This document shows, piece by piece, positions 8,770 through 16,821 of a stretch of 64,000 nucleotides of DNA. The stretch covers positions 6,255,447 through 6,319,446 of the forward strand of contig NZ_CP011492.1 in the NCBI RefSeq assembly GCF_001011035.1. The letters run 5' to 3'. The notes beneath the pieces were generated by a model. That model did no database searches. It saw only the letters and a program-made list of their open reading frames with translations, and was not told the DNA's origin. Position 1 is the first letter of the stretch. Every line of letters starts with the position of its first letter. The stretch is from Streptomyces sp. CNQ-509. GTDB lineage: Bacteria > Actinomycetota > Actinomycetes > Streptomycetales > Streptomycetaceae. The position numbers and the translations under genes were made by a program.

Positions 8770-10038
8770 ATGGACGACAACAGACGCTCCGCGTCGGACG
8801 AGCTGCCCGCCGGCACCCCGCCGAAGCCCACCTGGGACCCCCGGGAGGGCGCGGCGCCGTACTGGCTGCGCCCGACCATCCGGATACGTCTCACGCTGAT
8901 CTACGGCGGCATGTTCCTCATGGCCGGCATGGTCCTGCTGGCGATCATCTACCTGCTGGCCGCCACCGCCCTGGACAGCTTCGCCACCCCCTTCAAGCTG
9001 CTGGAGAGCAGCGGCACCGTGCAGGTGGCCAGCGGGCCCTGTCCCGAGGTCTCGGACGCCAAGACGTACGACCAGTTCAACGGCATCCTGGAGGCGTGCA
9101 TCGAGCGGCGCCGCCAGCTCGCCCTGGACTCCCTGCTGCGCAAGTCGCTGCTCGCGCTGCTGGGGATGACGGTCCTGGCCTTCGCCTTCGGCTACGTCGT
9201 CGCCGGCCGGGTGCTCTCGCCGCTCGGCCGCATCACCCGCACCGCGCGCAGCGTGGCCGGTTCCGACCTGCACAAGCGGATCGAGCTGGACGGGCCCGAC
9301 GACGAGCTGAAGGAGCTGGCGGACACCTTCGACGACATGCTCGACAGACTCGACCGGGCGTTCAACGCCCAGCAGCGCTTCGTCGCCAACGCCTCGCACG
9401 AGCTGCGCACGCCGCTGGCGATCAACCGCACCCTGCTGGAGGTCCAGCTCTCCGACCCCCAGGCGTCGCCGGAGCTGCAGCAGCTCGGCAAGACCCTGCT
9501 GGCCACCAACGAGCGCAGCGAGCTGCTGGTGGAGGGCCTGCTGCTGCTCGCCCGCAGCGAGAACGAGATCGTCGACAGAAAGCCCGTCGACCTCGCCGAG
9601 GTGGCCTCCCAGGCGCTGGACCAGACCCGCGGCGAGGCGCAGGGCAAGGGCGTCGAGCTGCGCGGGGTGCGCAAGCCCGCGTACGTCCAGGGGAACGGGG
9701 TGCTGCTGGAGCGGGTGGGGCTCAACCTGGTGCAGAACGCCGTGCGGTACAACGTCCCCGAGGGGGGCTGGGTCGAGGTGGCGACGGAGGCGCAGCCCGG
9801 CGTCGCCGTGCTGACGGTCGCCAACACCGGACCGGTCGTCCCGGCGTACGAGGTGGACAACCTTTTCGAGCCGTTCCGGCGTCTTCGCACGGAGCGTACG
9901 GGCAGTGACAAGGGGGTAGGACTGGGGCTGTCCATTGTGAGATCCGTCATTCGCGCGCACGGCGGGACGGTGACCGCACAGCCGCGCGAGGGCGGGGGCC
10001 TGGTGATTCGCGTCGCCCTGCCCATGCAGACTGTGTGA
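8770..10038 (+). CDS. cutS: Sensor histidine kinase CutS
   Basis: 422 residues. TM1 is at about 45-68 and TM2 at about 125-147. The extracytoplasmic loop between them holds two cysteines (GPCPEV and ILEACIE), which could form a disulfide or bind a ligand. HAMP and dimerisation/phospho-acceptor regions follow, with ANASHELRTPL at about 206. The ATPase domain has NLVQNAVRY (N box) and DKGVGLGLSIV (G box). The residues before the G1 region read VANTGP rather than the usual DNGP, a minor deviation. It forms a two-component pair with CutR immediately upstream. Confidence 0.93.
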   Translation: MDDNRRSASDELPAGTPPKPTWDPREGAAPYWLRPTIRIRLTLIYGGMFLMAGMVLLAIIYLLAATALDSFATPFKLLESSGTVQVASGPCPEVSDAKTYDQFNGILEACIERRRQLALDSLLRKSLLALLGMTVLAFAFGYVVAGRVLSPLGRITRTARSVAGSDLHKRIELDGPDDELKELADTFDDMLDRLDRAFNAQQRFVANASHELRTPLAINRTLLEVQLSDPQASPELQQLGKTLLATNERSELLVEGLLLLARSENEIVDRKPVDLAEVASQALDQTRGEAQGKGVELRGVRKPAYVQGNGVLLERVGLNLVQNAVRYNVPEGGWVEVATEAQPGVAVLTVANTGPVVPAYEVDNLFEPFRRLRTERTGSDKGVGLGLSIVRSVIRAHGGTVTAQPREGGGLVIRVALPMQTV

Positions 10039-10354
10039 TACGTCACATTCCGCTCATCCCGGGCGTGTGCGCTGCGTCATCTCCGTATTCCGGGAAAAGC
10101 CCGTAAGATCCGCGTTTCCGCAGGATGCGGTCACGGGAAGTACACGGGGTGGCGTGCACGAGAAGGGCCCGGGACCGCGTATGGTCCCTTTCGCCATCCG
10201 GCCGCGATCACCCCTGCGGGGGGCGGCTGGGTGTCGATTGCGTAACAGACCTTGATGTGAGGCAAAATCTCCGCTTCGGGTCGGGCACAAGACCGGCCTC
10301 TCATGCGTTACGTGCGCTGGAGACTCACTGACCACCCGGAGGGGGAGAGCGAGA
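10039..10354. other. Intergenic region between cutS and the DUF4193 gene
   Basis: 316 bp without a gene. A small hairpin, GGGACC (10171-10176) paired with GGTCCC (10183-10188) and followed by TTT, may terminate cutRS. Closer to the next gene, CGTAAC and GTTACG about 65 bp apart form a weak inverted pair. The DUF4193 promoter should lie here; no clear -35/-10 pair stands out. Confidence 0.35.
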
Positions 10355-10654
10355 ATGGCAACGGACTACGACACCCCACGCAAGACAGACGACGACGTCA
10401 ACGAAGACAGCATCGAAGAGCTGAAGGCGCGGCGCAGCGACAAGTCGGCCGCCGCCGTCGACGTCGACGAATTCGAGCAGAACGAGGGGCTGGAACTGCC
10501 CGGTGCGGATCTCTCCAACGAGGAGCTGTCCGTGCGGGTCCTGCCCCGCCAGGAGGACGAGTTCACCTGCATGAGCTGCTTCCTGGTGCACCACCGCAGC
10601 CAGTTGGCCGCCGAGAAGAACGGCCAGCCGATCTGCCGCGACTGCGCGGCCTGA
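10355..10654 (+). CDS. DUF4193 protein with a C-terminal zinc-ribbon-like Cys set
   Basis: 99 residues from ATG 10355, with a strong GGAGGGGG Shine-Dalgarno. The N-terminal two-thirds are strongly acidic and probably flexible (DDDVNEDSIEEL). The C-terminus has CMSC, an intervening HH pair and CRDC, a four-cysteine arrangement suited to zinc. DUF4193 proteins are near-universal in Actinobacteria and have no established function. The next gene starts nine bases after the stop, so the two are probably co-transcribed. Confidence 0.9.
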   Translation: MATDYDTPRKTDDDVNEDSIEELKARRSDKSAAAVDVDEFEQNEGLELPGADLSNEELSVRVLPRQEDEFTCMSCFLVHHRSQLAAEKNGQPICRDCAA

Positions 10655-10662
10655 GGCCGGCC

Positions 10663-11451
10663 GTGGCCCCCACGGCCGGCTCCGGTCCCGCCGGGCCGAA
10701 GACCGGGATCCTGCAGCGGACGCGCCCCGACCGGCGCGTCCGGGCGGCGCTTGAGAGGGTGGCGGACGCCATCGTGCAGACGGCGCCGCGCGTCCCGGTC
10801 CGCGACCTGGCGACCCTGCGCCGGCAGTTCCCCGGGCTCGGCCCGGAGGAGATCGCCGACCGGCTGGTCGCCGGTGCGGTGAAGGGGAGCGCCACGGTCG
10901 GCGCGGGCATCGGAGCGGCGGCGATGATGCCCGCGCCGCCAGCCATGCCCGCGGAACTCGCCGCCGAGATCGTGGCGGTGGCGTCGATAGAGCTGAAGCT
11001 CATCGCCGAGCTGCACGAGGTGTACGGGGTACGGGCGGCAGGCCCGGCACGGCAGCGGGCCATGGCGTACCTCGGCGCCTGGACCGACGAGCGCGGCATC
11101 GACGCCGCTGTGCTCAAGGGCGGTATCAGCTTCGACGCCGTACTCGGCGGCCCCATGCGCCGCCGGCTGCGGCAGCAGGTCCTCAGGCGCACCGTGCGGA
11201 ACCTGCCGACCCTCGCCCCGTTCCTCATGGGCGCGGCCGCCGGTGCGCTGATGAACCGCAGGGACACGGGCAAGCTCGCCGAGCGCGTCCGCGACGACCT
11301 GCGCGCCCGCCAGGTCCCCTGGGACGCGCTCACGCCCGCGGGCGGGGAGCTTGCCGCGCCCGGGAACCCCGGCGGCCGCTCCGGCGCCGGGAGCACGGGC
11401 ACCGGACTGCCGAAGGGCGACCCGCGGGCGCTGCCGCCGGGCGGGCGCTGA
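10663..11451 (+). CDS. Conserved hypothetical protein with Ala/Gly-rich membrane-associated segments
   Basis: 262 residues from GTG 10663; the start was chosen for its closeness to the upstream stop and its codon usage. The N-terminal part is basic. The middle (about 70-105) carries a Gly/Ala/Met-rich hydrophobic stretch (VGAGIGAAAMMPAPPAMPAE), and a second, FLMGAAAGALMN, is near 195. The tail is Pro/Gly-rich. It resembles uncharacterised actinobacterial proteins with EcsC-like features, but I cannot name a function. Confidence 0.65.
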   Translation: MAPTAGSGPAGPKTGILQRTRPDRRVRAALERVADAIVQTAPRVPVRDLATLRRQFPGLGPEEIADRLVAGAVKGSATVGAGIGAAAMMPAPPAMPAELAAEIVAVASIELKLIAELHEVYGVRAAGPARQRAMAYLGAWTDERGIDAAVLKGGISFDAVLGGPMRRRLRQQVLRRTVRNLPTLAPFLMGAAAGALMNRRDTGKLAERVRDDLRARQVPWDALTPAGGELAAPGNPGGRSGAGSTGTGLPKGDPRALPPGGR

Positions 11452-11473
11452 GGCGCGCTCGCGCGTCCGGTAC

Positions 11474-11926
11474 TCAGCCCGCGGCGGACTTGAGCGCCGC
11501 CACCAGCCGCTCCGGCTGCCGCGTCGACAGGTAGAGATACGGTGTCGGGTCCTCCGGATCCGTGACCTCCACCCGCACCGCCGTCGGGATGTACCCCCGC
11601 AGCAGCATGTACGCGCGCGTGTCCGCCTTGTGCGTACGCCAGGCCCGCGCCTCCTCCGCGTCCAGCGCCCGCGCCTCCCCCAGCGCCGTCAGCGGGACCC
11701 GGGCGTCGTCGGTGACGAGCTTCCCGGCGACGATGCGGATCCGCGCCGACCCGTACGAGCTGACGCCGACCGCCGCCAGCGCCGTCCCGCCGGCGAGCCC
11801 GGCCAGCAGCGGCAGCGTCCCGAAGGGCGTCAGCACCAGCGCCAGGCACACTCCCGCGCCCACCGCCAGACCCCACCAGGACCGCGGTGCGCTCAGCCGC
11901 TCGTCGTAGCTCTGCGTCGTCTCCAT
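11474..11926 (-). CDS. DUF3093 integral membrane protein
   Basis: 150 residues from ATG 11926. Two closely spaced TM helices (about residues 19-33 and 37-56) are followed by a mainly beta C-terminal domain with RIVAGKLVTDDARVPL and YLYLSTRQPERLVAAL, the normal layout of DUF3093 proteins. It lies upstream of dut and divergent to the thioesterase gene, as in other Streptomyces. Function unknown. Confidence 0.85.
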   Translation of the reverse strand: METTQSYDERLSAPRSWWGLAVGAGVCLALVLTPFGTLPLLAGLAGGTALAAVGVSSYGSARIRIVAGKLVTDDARVPLTALGEARALDAEEARAWRTHKADTRAYMLLRGYIPTAVRVEVTDPEDPTPYLYLSTRQPERLVAALKSAAG

Positions 11927-11997
11927 GGCGTCCAGCCTCCCACGGCCTCCGACCGCGGCTCGGCCGCGGGTCGTGTGCGCAGGTAGGCTCTGGCCGC

Positions 11998-12579
11998 GTG
12001 ACTGCAAGTGACAAGCTGACCCCGCCGCCCGGCGCCGCGGAACCCGTGCGGCACCCGGACGCCCCGGCACCGGGACAGCCCCTCGGCTCCCACTACGACC
12101 GGTGCTTCGGCTGCGGCGCCGGGCAGGAGCACGGCCTGCACCTGGCCGCGCGGGCGGGCGAGGGCGTGAGCGTGACCGCGGAGTTCACCGTCAGGCCCGC
12201 CCACCAGGGCGCCCCCGGGCTCGCCCACGGCGGGGTGCTCACCTCCGCGCTCGACGAGACGCTGGGCGCGCTGAGCTGGCTGCTGCGCACCATCACGGTG
12301 ACCGGCCGGCTGGAGACCGACTTCCTGCGGCCGGTGCCGGTGGGCACCACGCTCCACCTGGCCGCCCACGTACGCGCCGTCGCCGGCCGCAAGATCTACT
12401 CCACCGCCGCCGGCCGCCTCGACACCCCGGAAGGACCGGTGGCCGTACGCGCCGACGCCCTCTTCGTGGAGGTGAACGTGGACCACTTCGTGGAGCACGG
12501 CCGGGACCGCGAGATCCGGGCCGTGATGGCCGACCCCGACCAGGTCAGGCGGGCCCGCGCGTTCGAGGTGAACCCGTGA
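11998..12579 (+). CDS. PaaI-type hot-dog thioesterase
   Basis: 193 residues from GTG 11998. The N-terminus has CFGCG, typical of actinobacterial PaaI-like thioesterases. The hot-dog core contains APGLAHGGVLTSALDETLG (about residues 73-91), with His-Gly-Gly and an acidic residue in the active-site helix, followed by four strands. It probably hydrolyses an acyl-CoA; the substrate is unknown. Its stop codon overlaps the dut start (GTGA), implying translational coupling. Confidence 0.85.
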   Translation: MTASDKLTPPPGAAEPVRHPDAPAPGQPLGSHYDRCFGCGAGQEHGLHLAARAGEGVSVTAEFTVRPAHQGAPGLAHGGVLTSALDETLGALSWLLRTITVTGRLETDFLRPVPVGTTLHLAAHVRAVAGRKIYSTAAGRLDTPEGPVAVRADALFVEVNVDHFVEHGRDREIRAVMADPDQVRRARAFEVNP

Positions 12580-13097
12580 CGGCCGGGCGGGAGCCGGTGG
12601 ACGTGCTGATCCGCCGCGTCGACCCCGGAGTACCGCTCCCGGCGTACGCGCACCCGGGCGACGCCGGCGTCGACCTCGTCACCACCCGGCCCGCGGAGCT
12701 GCCCCCCGGCGAGCGCGTCATCCTGCCCACCGGCATCGCCATCGCGCTGCCCGACGGCTACGCGGCGTTCGTCCACCCGCGTTCCGGGCTCGCCGCCCGC
12801 TGCGGCGTCACGCTCGTCAACGCCCCGGGGACGGTGGATGCCGGGTACCGTGGGGAGATCAAGGTGAACGTGGTCAACCTCGACCCGCGCCACCCGGTGC
12901 GGTTCGAGCGTTTCGACCGGATCGCCCAGCTCGTGATCCAGCAGGTGGAGAAGGCCCGCTTCCACGAGGTATCCGAGCTCCCCGGTTCCGCCAGGGGCGA
13001 GGGTGGGCACGGTTCGACCGGAGGGCACGCCTCCCTCGGGGACCGTCAGTCAGTTCATGGATACGCTTCGGTCATTGCCGACCGGGAAGGACAGTGA
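12576..13097 (+). CDS. dut: dUTP diphosphatase
   Basis: 173 residues from GTG 12576. All five trimeric dUTPase motifs are present in order: GDAGVDLV, HPRSGLAARCG, NAPGTVDAGYRGEIKV (with the uracil-selective Tyr and catalytic Asp), RIAQLVIQ, and the C-terminal RGEGGHGSTGGH that closes over the nucleotide. It hydrolyses dUTP to dUMP and pyrophosphate, keeping uracil out of DNA and supplying dTMP synthesis. It overlaps the thioesterase and is followed after one base by the DUF3710 gene. Confidence 0.95.
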   Translation: MTAGREPVDVLIRRVDPGVPLPAYAHPGDAGVDLVTTRPAELPPGERVILPTGIAIALPDGYAAFVHPRSGLAARCGVTLVNAPGTVDAGYRGEIKVNVVNLDPRHPVRFERFDRIAQLVIQQVEKARFHEVSELPGSARGEGGHGSTGGHASLGDRQSVHGYASVIADREGQ

Positions 13098-13098
13098 C

Positions 13099-13869
13099 GT
13101 GTTCGGACGTCGTCGCAAGGGGCAGGAGGAGCCCGCCGACAAGCTCGCCGACGGCGTGGCCGCGGAGGACGCCGAGTCGGCGGACGAGCCGGAGGACGGG
13201 GAGGAGCGCCGCTACGCGCTGCCCCCCGAGGAGCGCCCCGACGGCCCGTGGGACATCAGTGAGGTCGAGGACGCCAGCCGCGGCCGGGTGGACCTCGGCG
13301 GCCTGCTCGTCCCCGGGGTCGAGGGCATGGAGCTGCGCGTTGAGGTGGCGGGCGACTCGATCGTCGCCGCGACCGTGGTGCTGAGGGACAGCGCGATTCA
13401 GTTGCAGGGCTTCGCCGCCCCCAAGAACGAGGGCATCTGGGGCGAGGTGCGCACCGAGATCGCCAACGGCATCACCAAGCAGGGCGGCATCATCGACGAG
13501 CGCAAGGACACCCTCGGCTGGGAGCTGCGCGCGCAGGTGCCGGTGAAGCTGCCGGACGGCAAGAGCGGCATGCAGGTCGTGCGGTTCGTCGGCTGCGACG
13601 GCCCGCGGTGGTTCCTGCGCGGGGTGATCTCCGGCCACGCCGCGGTGCAACCGCAGGCGGCGGGGGTGCTGGAGAAGATCTTCCGCGAGACCGTGGTCGT
13701 ACGCGGTGACGGGCCGATGGCGCCGCGGGACCCGATCGTGCTGCAGTTGCCGACGGACGCGCAGATGGTGCCGGACGGCGTGCAGCAGGACGAGGCGAGC
13801 GAGGGCTCGCGCTTCGCGGGCGGCATCGACTCGCTGGCACGGGGCCCGGAGATCACCGAGGTGCGCTGA
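13099..13869 (+). CDS. DUF3710 protein (housekeeping copy)
   Basis: 256 residues from GTG 13099 (GAAGGA Shine-Dalgarno). After a charged linker (about 1-45) comes the DUF3710 domain: GPWDISEVE, DLGGLLVPG, IQLQGFAAPK, RFVGCDGPRWFLRGVISG (about 160-177), then a tail. It is the standard neighbour of dut across Actinobacteria and has no assigned function. A second gene in this window (28887-29873) carries a clearly homologous domain, including a nearly identical FVGCDGP..LLRGVISG block. Confidence 0.92.
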   Translation: MFGRRRKGQEEPADKLADGVAAEDAESADEPEDGEERRYALPPEERPDGPWDISEVEDASRGRVDLGGLLVPGVEGMELRVEVAGDSIVAATVVLRDSAIQLQGFAAPKNEGIWGEVRTEIANGITKQGGIIDERKDTLGWELRAQVPVKLPDGKSGMQVVRFVGCDGPRWFLRGVISGHAAVQPQAAGVLEKIFRETVVVRGDGPMAPRDPIVLQLPTDAQMVPDGVQQDEASEGSRFAGGIDSLARGPEITEVR

Positions 13870-13897
13870 GCGCAGCGCGCGGAAGCGGATGTGACGG

Positions 13898-13930
13898 CGG
13901 CGGGCCGGGTCAGGACGACCCGGCCCGCCG
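13898..13930 (+). terminator. Hairpin terminator 1 after DUF3710
   Basis: A perfect 14-bp inverted repeat (13898-13911 with 13917-13930) and a five-base loop, 29 bp after the stop codon. Confidence 0.85.
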
Positions 13931-13936
13931 TGGTGT

Positions 13937-13975
13937 GTGCCGGCCTCCGGGCCCCCAGGACCCGGAGGCCGGCAC
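13937..13975 (+). terminator. Hairpin terminator 2, in tandem
   Basis: A second perfect 15-bp stem (13937-13951 with 13961-13975) follows six bases after the first. Together they insulate the dut operon from the damaged ABC locus. Confidence 0.8.
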
Positions 13976-14023
13976 CCCCGGGTAACGAAGCGGTGACGAC
14001 GGGTTCTGGGGCTGCCGGGGGCG

Positions 14024-15874
14024 TTGCGGCTCGCTTATTCTCCCGGCATCTCGGGACATGGGGGGACCGTTGTCGGCGAGCGTCGCGCGGCCGGGGGGCC
14101 GGCTACCGCCGGTGCTGCGGCAGGGCGCGCACCACGCCTGGTGCTGGCCGCCGTCGCGCTCGCCCTCCTCCTGGCCGTCACCGTCCTCGCCGCGCTCGTC
14201 GCGGTCGCCGAGCAGGCCGCGGAGACCGGGGCCAGGGAGCGGCTCGCGGCGGATCCGGACGCGGCGGTGCGGATCAGCGGGGCGTACGACCCGGACGCCG
14301 TGGCGCGCGCGGACGGCCCCGTGCGGGGTGCGCTGGCGCGCACGTACGGCGAGGTGGCCCACCGGACGACGCGGCTGGTGCGGGCCCCGGCCGCGCGGGA
14401 GCAGCAGTTGGCCGTGGCCGGGAGCGGCGTCGGCGGGCGGGGCGCGGTGGGTCTCTCGCTGCTGTGGGCGGAGGACGCGGGACGGCAGGCGCGGCTGACC
14501 GAGGGGGAGTGGCCGCGGGCCGGGGGCCCGGCGGCGGCCGGGGGCCGGGTGGAGGTCGTCCTCGACGAGGGGTACGCGGCGCGGCTGGGTCTGGCGACGG
14601 GCGACGGCTTCGCCCTGGGCGGCGACGAGGACGCCGCCGCGGAGGGCGCCGGCTCCGGCGGCGAGGACGCGGTGCGGCCGCTGGCCATGCGGGTCTCCGG
14701 GCTCTACGTTCCGCGCGACCCCCAGGCCCCTCTCTGGCAGGACCTCACCGGGACCTTCGGCACCCCCGACAGCGTCGGCCTCGTCGACCGGCGCGTGTTC
14801 GCCGCGCAGCCCCTGCTCCGGCGGGACGCCAGGGCCGTGTGGCTCGCCGTGCCCGACGCGCGGCGGCTGCGGCTCGGGCAGGTCGGGCCGCTGCGGGAGC
14901 GCGTCGCCGCGCTGGCCGCGGGGGACGCCGAGCGGGTCGTCTTCGGCCGGGGCGGCGGCGGGCTCGCCGACGCCGAGGCCGCCACGGACCTGCCGTACGC
15001 GCTACGGCAGTTGGACGTCCCCGTCGCCGTCGCGCGGGCCGGTACGTACCTGCCGGTGGCCCTGCTCGCCTCGCTGGCCCTCGCCGCGCTCGTGCTGACC
15101 GCCCGGCAGCTCGCCCGCCACCGCGCCGCGGAGCAGGCGCTGCTCGGCAGCCGCGGCGCCGGGCCGCTGCGGCTCGTCGGCGGGGCCATGGGCCGCCGCG
15201 AGCGGCTGGCGTACCGGCGCCGCACCGTCGGCTTCGCCTGGCAGCAGACCGCCCGCAACCTGCTGCCGTACCTGACCGCGCAGGAGAACGTCGCGCTGCC
15301 CATGGCGTACGCCCGCGTCCCCCGCCGCGAGCGCCCCGCCCGGGCCGCCGCCCTGCTCGACGCCCTCGGCGTCGCGGACTGCGCGCACCGCCGCCCCGGC
15401 GAGCTGTCCGGCGGTGAGCAGCAGCGCGTCGCCGTTGCCGTGGCCGCCGCCAACCGGCCGCGGGTGCTGCTGGCCGACGAGCCGACCGGGGAGCTGGACA
15501 CCGCGAGCGGCGAGCAGGTCTTCGCCGCACTGCGCCGCGCCAACGAGGAGCTGGCCACCACCGTCCTCGTCGTCACGCACGACCCGCTGGTCTCCCGCCA
15601 GGTCCGCCGCACGGTGCAGCTCCGCGACGGCCGCACCGCCGCCGAGACGCTGCGGGACGAGGAGCTGACGGCCGCGGAGTACGCCGTGCTCGACCGGGTC
15701 GGCCGGCTCCAGCTCCCGCGCGAGTACGTCGAGCGGTACGGTCTGCGACGACGGGTCCGGCTGACCGCGGAGCGGGACCACGTCGGTGTGTGGCGGGCCG
15801 GCGGGGAGCCGGCCGCGCCGGAAGGACAGGGCGGGCCGCCCGGCGGGCCGCGCGACGAGGGGGAGGACGCGTGA
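14024..15874 (+). pseudogene. Chimeric ABC locus: FtsX-like permease N-terminus fused to ABC ATPase lacking Walker A
   Basis: One open frame joins two unrelated parts. Codons 1 to about 385 look like the start of a large FtsX-like permease: a TM helix (LVLAAVALALLLAVTVLAAL), a long extracytoplasmic region, then a second TM (LPVALLASLALAALVLTA). From about codon 390 (15190) the frame becomes the C-terminal two-thirds of an ABC ATPase, with Q-loop FAWQQT, signature LSGGEQQR, Walker B VLLADEPTGELD and switch His VVTHD. The Walker A P-loop is absent. The only in-frame start at the left end is TTG 14024. A better-looking ATG at 14058 lies in another frame and would need a frameshift before TM1. 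I infer an in-frame deletion across adjacent permease and ATPase genes; the product is very unlikely to hydrolyse ATP alone. Confidence 0.75.
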
Positions 15875-16641
15875 GCGAGGAGACCGGCAGAGAAGGCACG
15901 GCGGTACGGGAACGGGCGGCGGCCGGCGCCGGGGCCATGGTCGTCGTCGAGGACCTGCACCGCACGTACGGCGGCGGCGCCACCGCCGTACACGCCCTGC
16001 GCGGGGTGTCGCTGCGGGTGCCGCGCGGCGAACTGGTCGCGCTGAAGGGCCGGTCGGGCTCCGGCAAGACGACGCTGCTGAACCTCGTCGCCGGGCTCGA
16101 CGTCGCCGACTCCGGGCGGATCGAGCTGGACGGCGTGGCCCTGTCCGGGCTCGGCGAGGCGGAGCTGCTGGAGCTGCGGCGGGACCGGATCGGGCTCGTC
16201 TTCCAGTCGTTCGGGCTGATCCCGATCCTGTCCGCGGCCGAGAACGTCGGGGTGCCGATGCGGCTGCGCAAGGTGCCGCCGCGGGAGCGCGAGGAGCGGG
16301 TGGAGCTGCTGCTCGCGCTCGTCGGGCTCGCGGACCACGCCGCGCAGCGGCCGGGCGAGCTCTCCGGCGGGCAGCAGCAGCGGGTGGCGATCGCCCGGGC
16401 GCTGGCGAACCGGCCAGCGCTGATCATCGCGGACGAGCCGACGGGGCAGCTCGACGCGGAGACGGGGCACGCGGTGATGGAGCTGCTGCGGGCGGTGGTG
16501 CGCAGCGAGGGCGTCACGGTGCTGGTGGCCACGCACGACGCGGCGCTGCTGGACCTGGCGGACCGGGTCCTGGAGCTGCGTGACGGCACGATCACGGACC
16601 ACCCGCAGGCGGGCACGGCCGGGGAGCCGCCGGCCCTCTGA
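15871..16641 (+). CDS. ABC transporter ATP-binding protein, LolD/MacB type
   Basis: 256 residues from GTG 15871, overlapping the upstream stop (GTGA). It is complete: Walker A GRSGSGKTT (about 61-69), Q-loop VFQSFGLI, signature LSGGQQQR, Walker B LIIADEPTGQLD, His switch VATHD. This subclass serves FtsX-like (MacB-type) permeases. Its expected permease and partner ATPase are the broken chimera just upstream, so it may be orphaned. Confidence 0.9.
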   Translation: MSEETGREGTAVRERAAAGAGAMVVVEDLHRTYGGGATAVHALRGVSLRVPRGELVALKGRSGSGKTTLLNLVAGLDVADSGRIELDGVALSGLGEAELLELRRDRIGLVFQSFGLIPILSAAENVGVPMRLRKVPPREREERVELLLALVGLADHAAQRPGELSGGQQQRVAIARALANRPALIIADEPTGQLDAETGHAVMELLRAVVRSEGVTVLVATHDAALLDLADRVLELRDGTITDHPQAGTAGEPPAL

Positions 16642-16821
16642 CCCGTACGACCGCGGCACCCGCCGCTCGCCACCCGTACGCCCACGGCCCCGCAGGGCCT
16701 CCGGCTCCCGTCAGGGATGCGTCAAGGTCCGGTCCCCGGCCCCCGCCGGGTGCGCCGGACCGCCCGCGCGGTCGTACGCTCGACGGTGCGACACGCACGA
16801 AAGCGGGCGGACAATCGAGTC

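Noticed and set aside
7861..9960. 699-residue minus-strand open frame over cutRS
   Set aside because: Antisense to two clearly identified genes with full motifs; no family features of its own.
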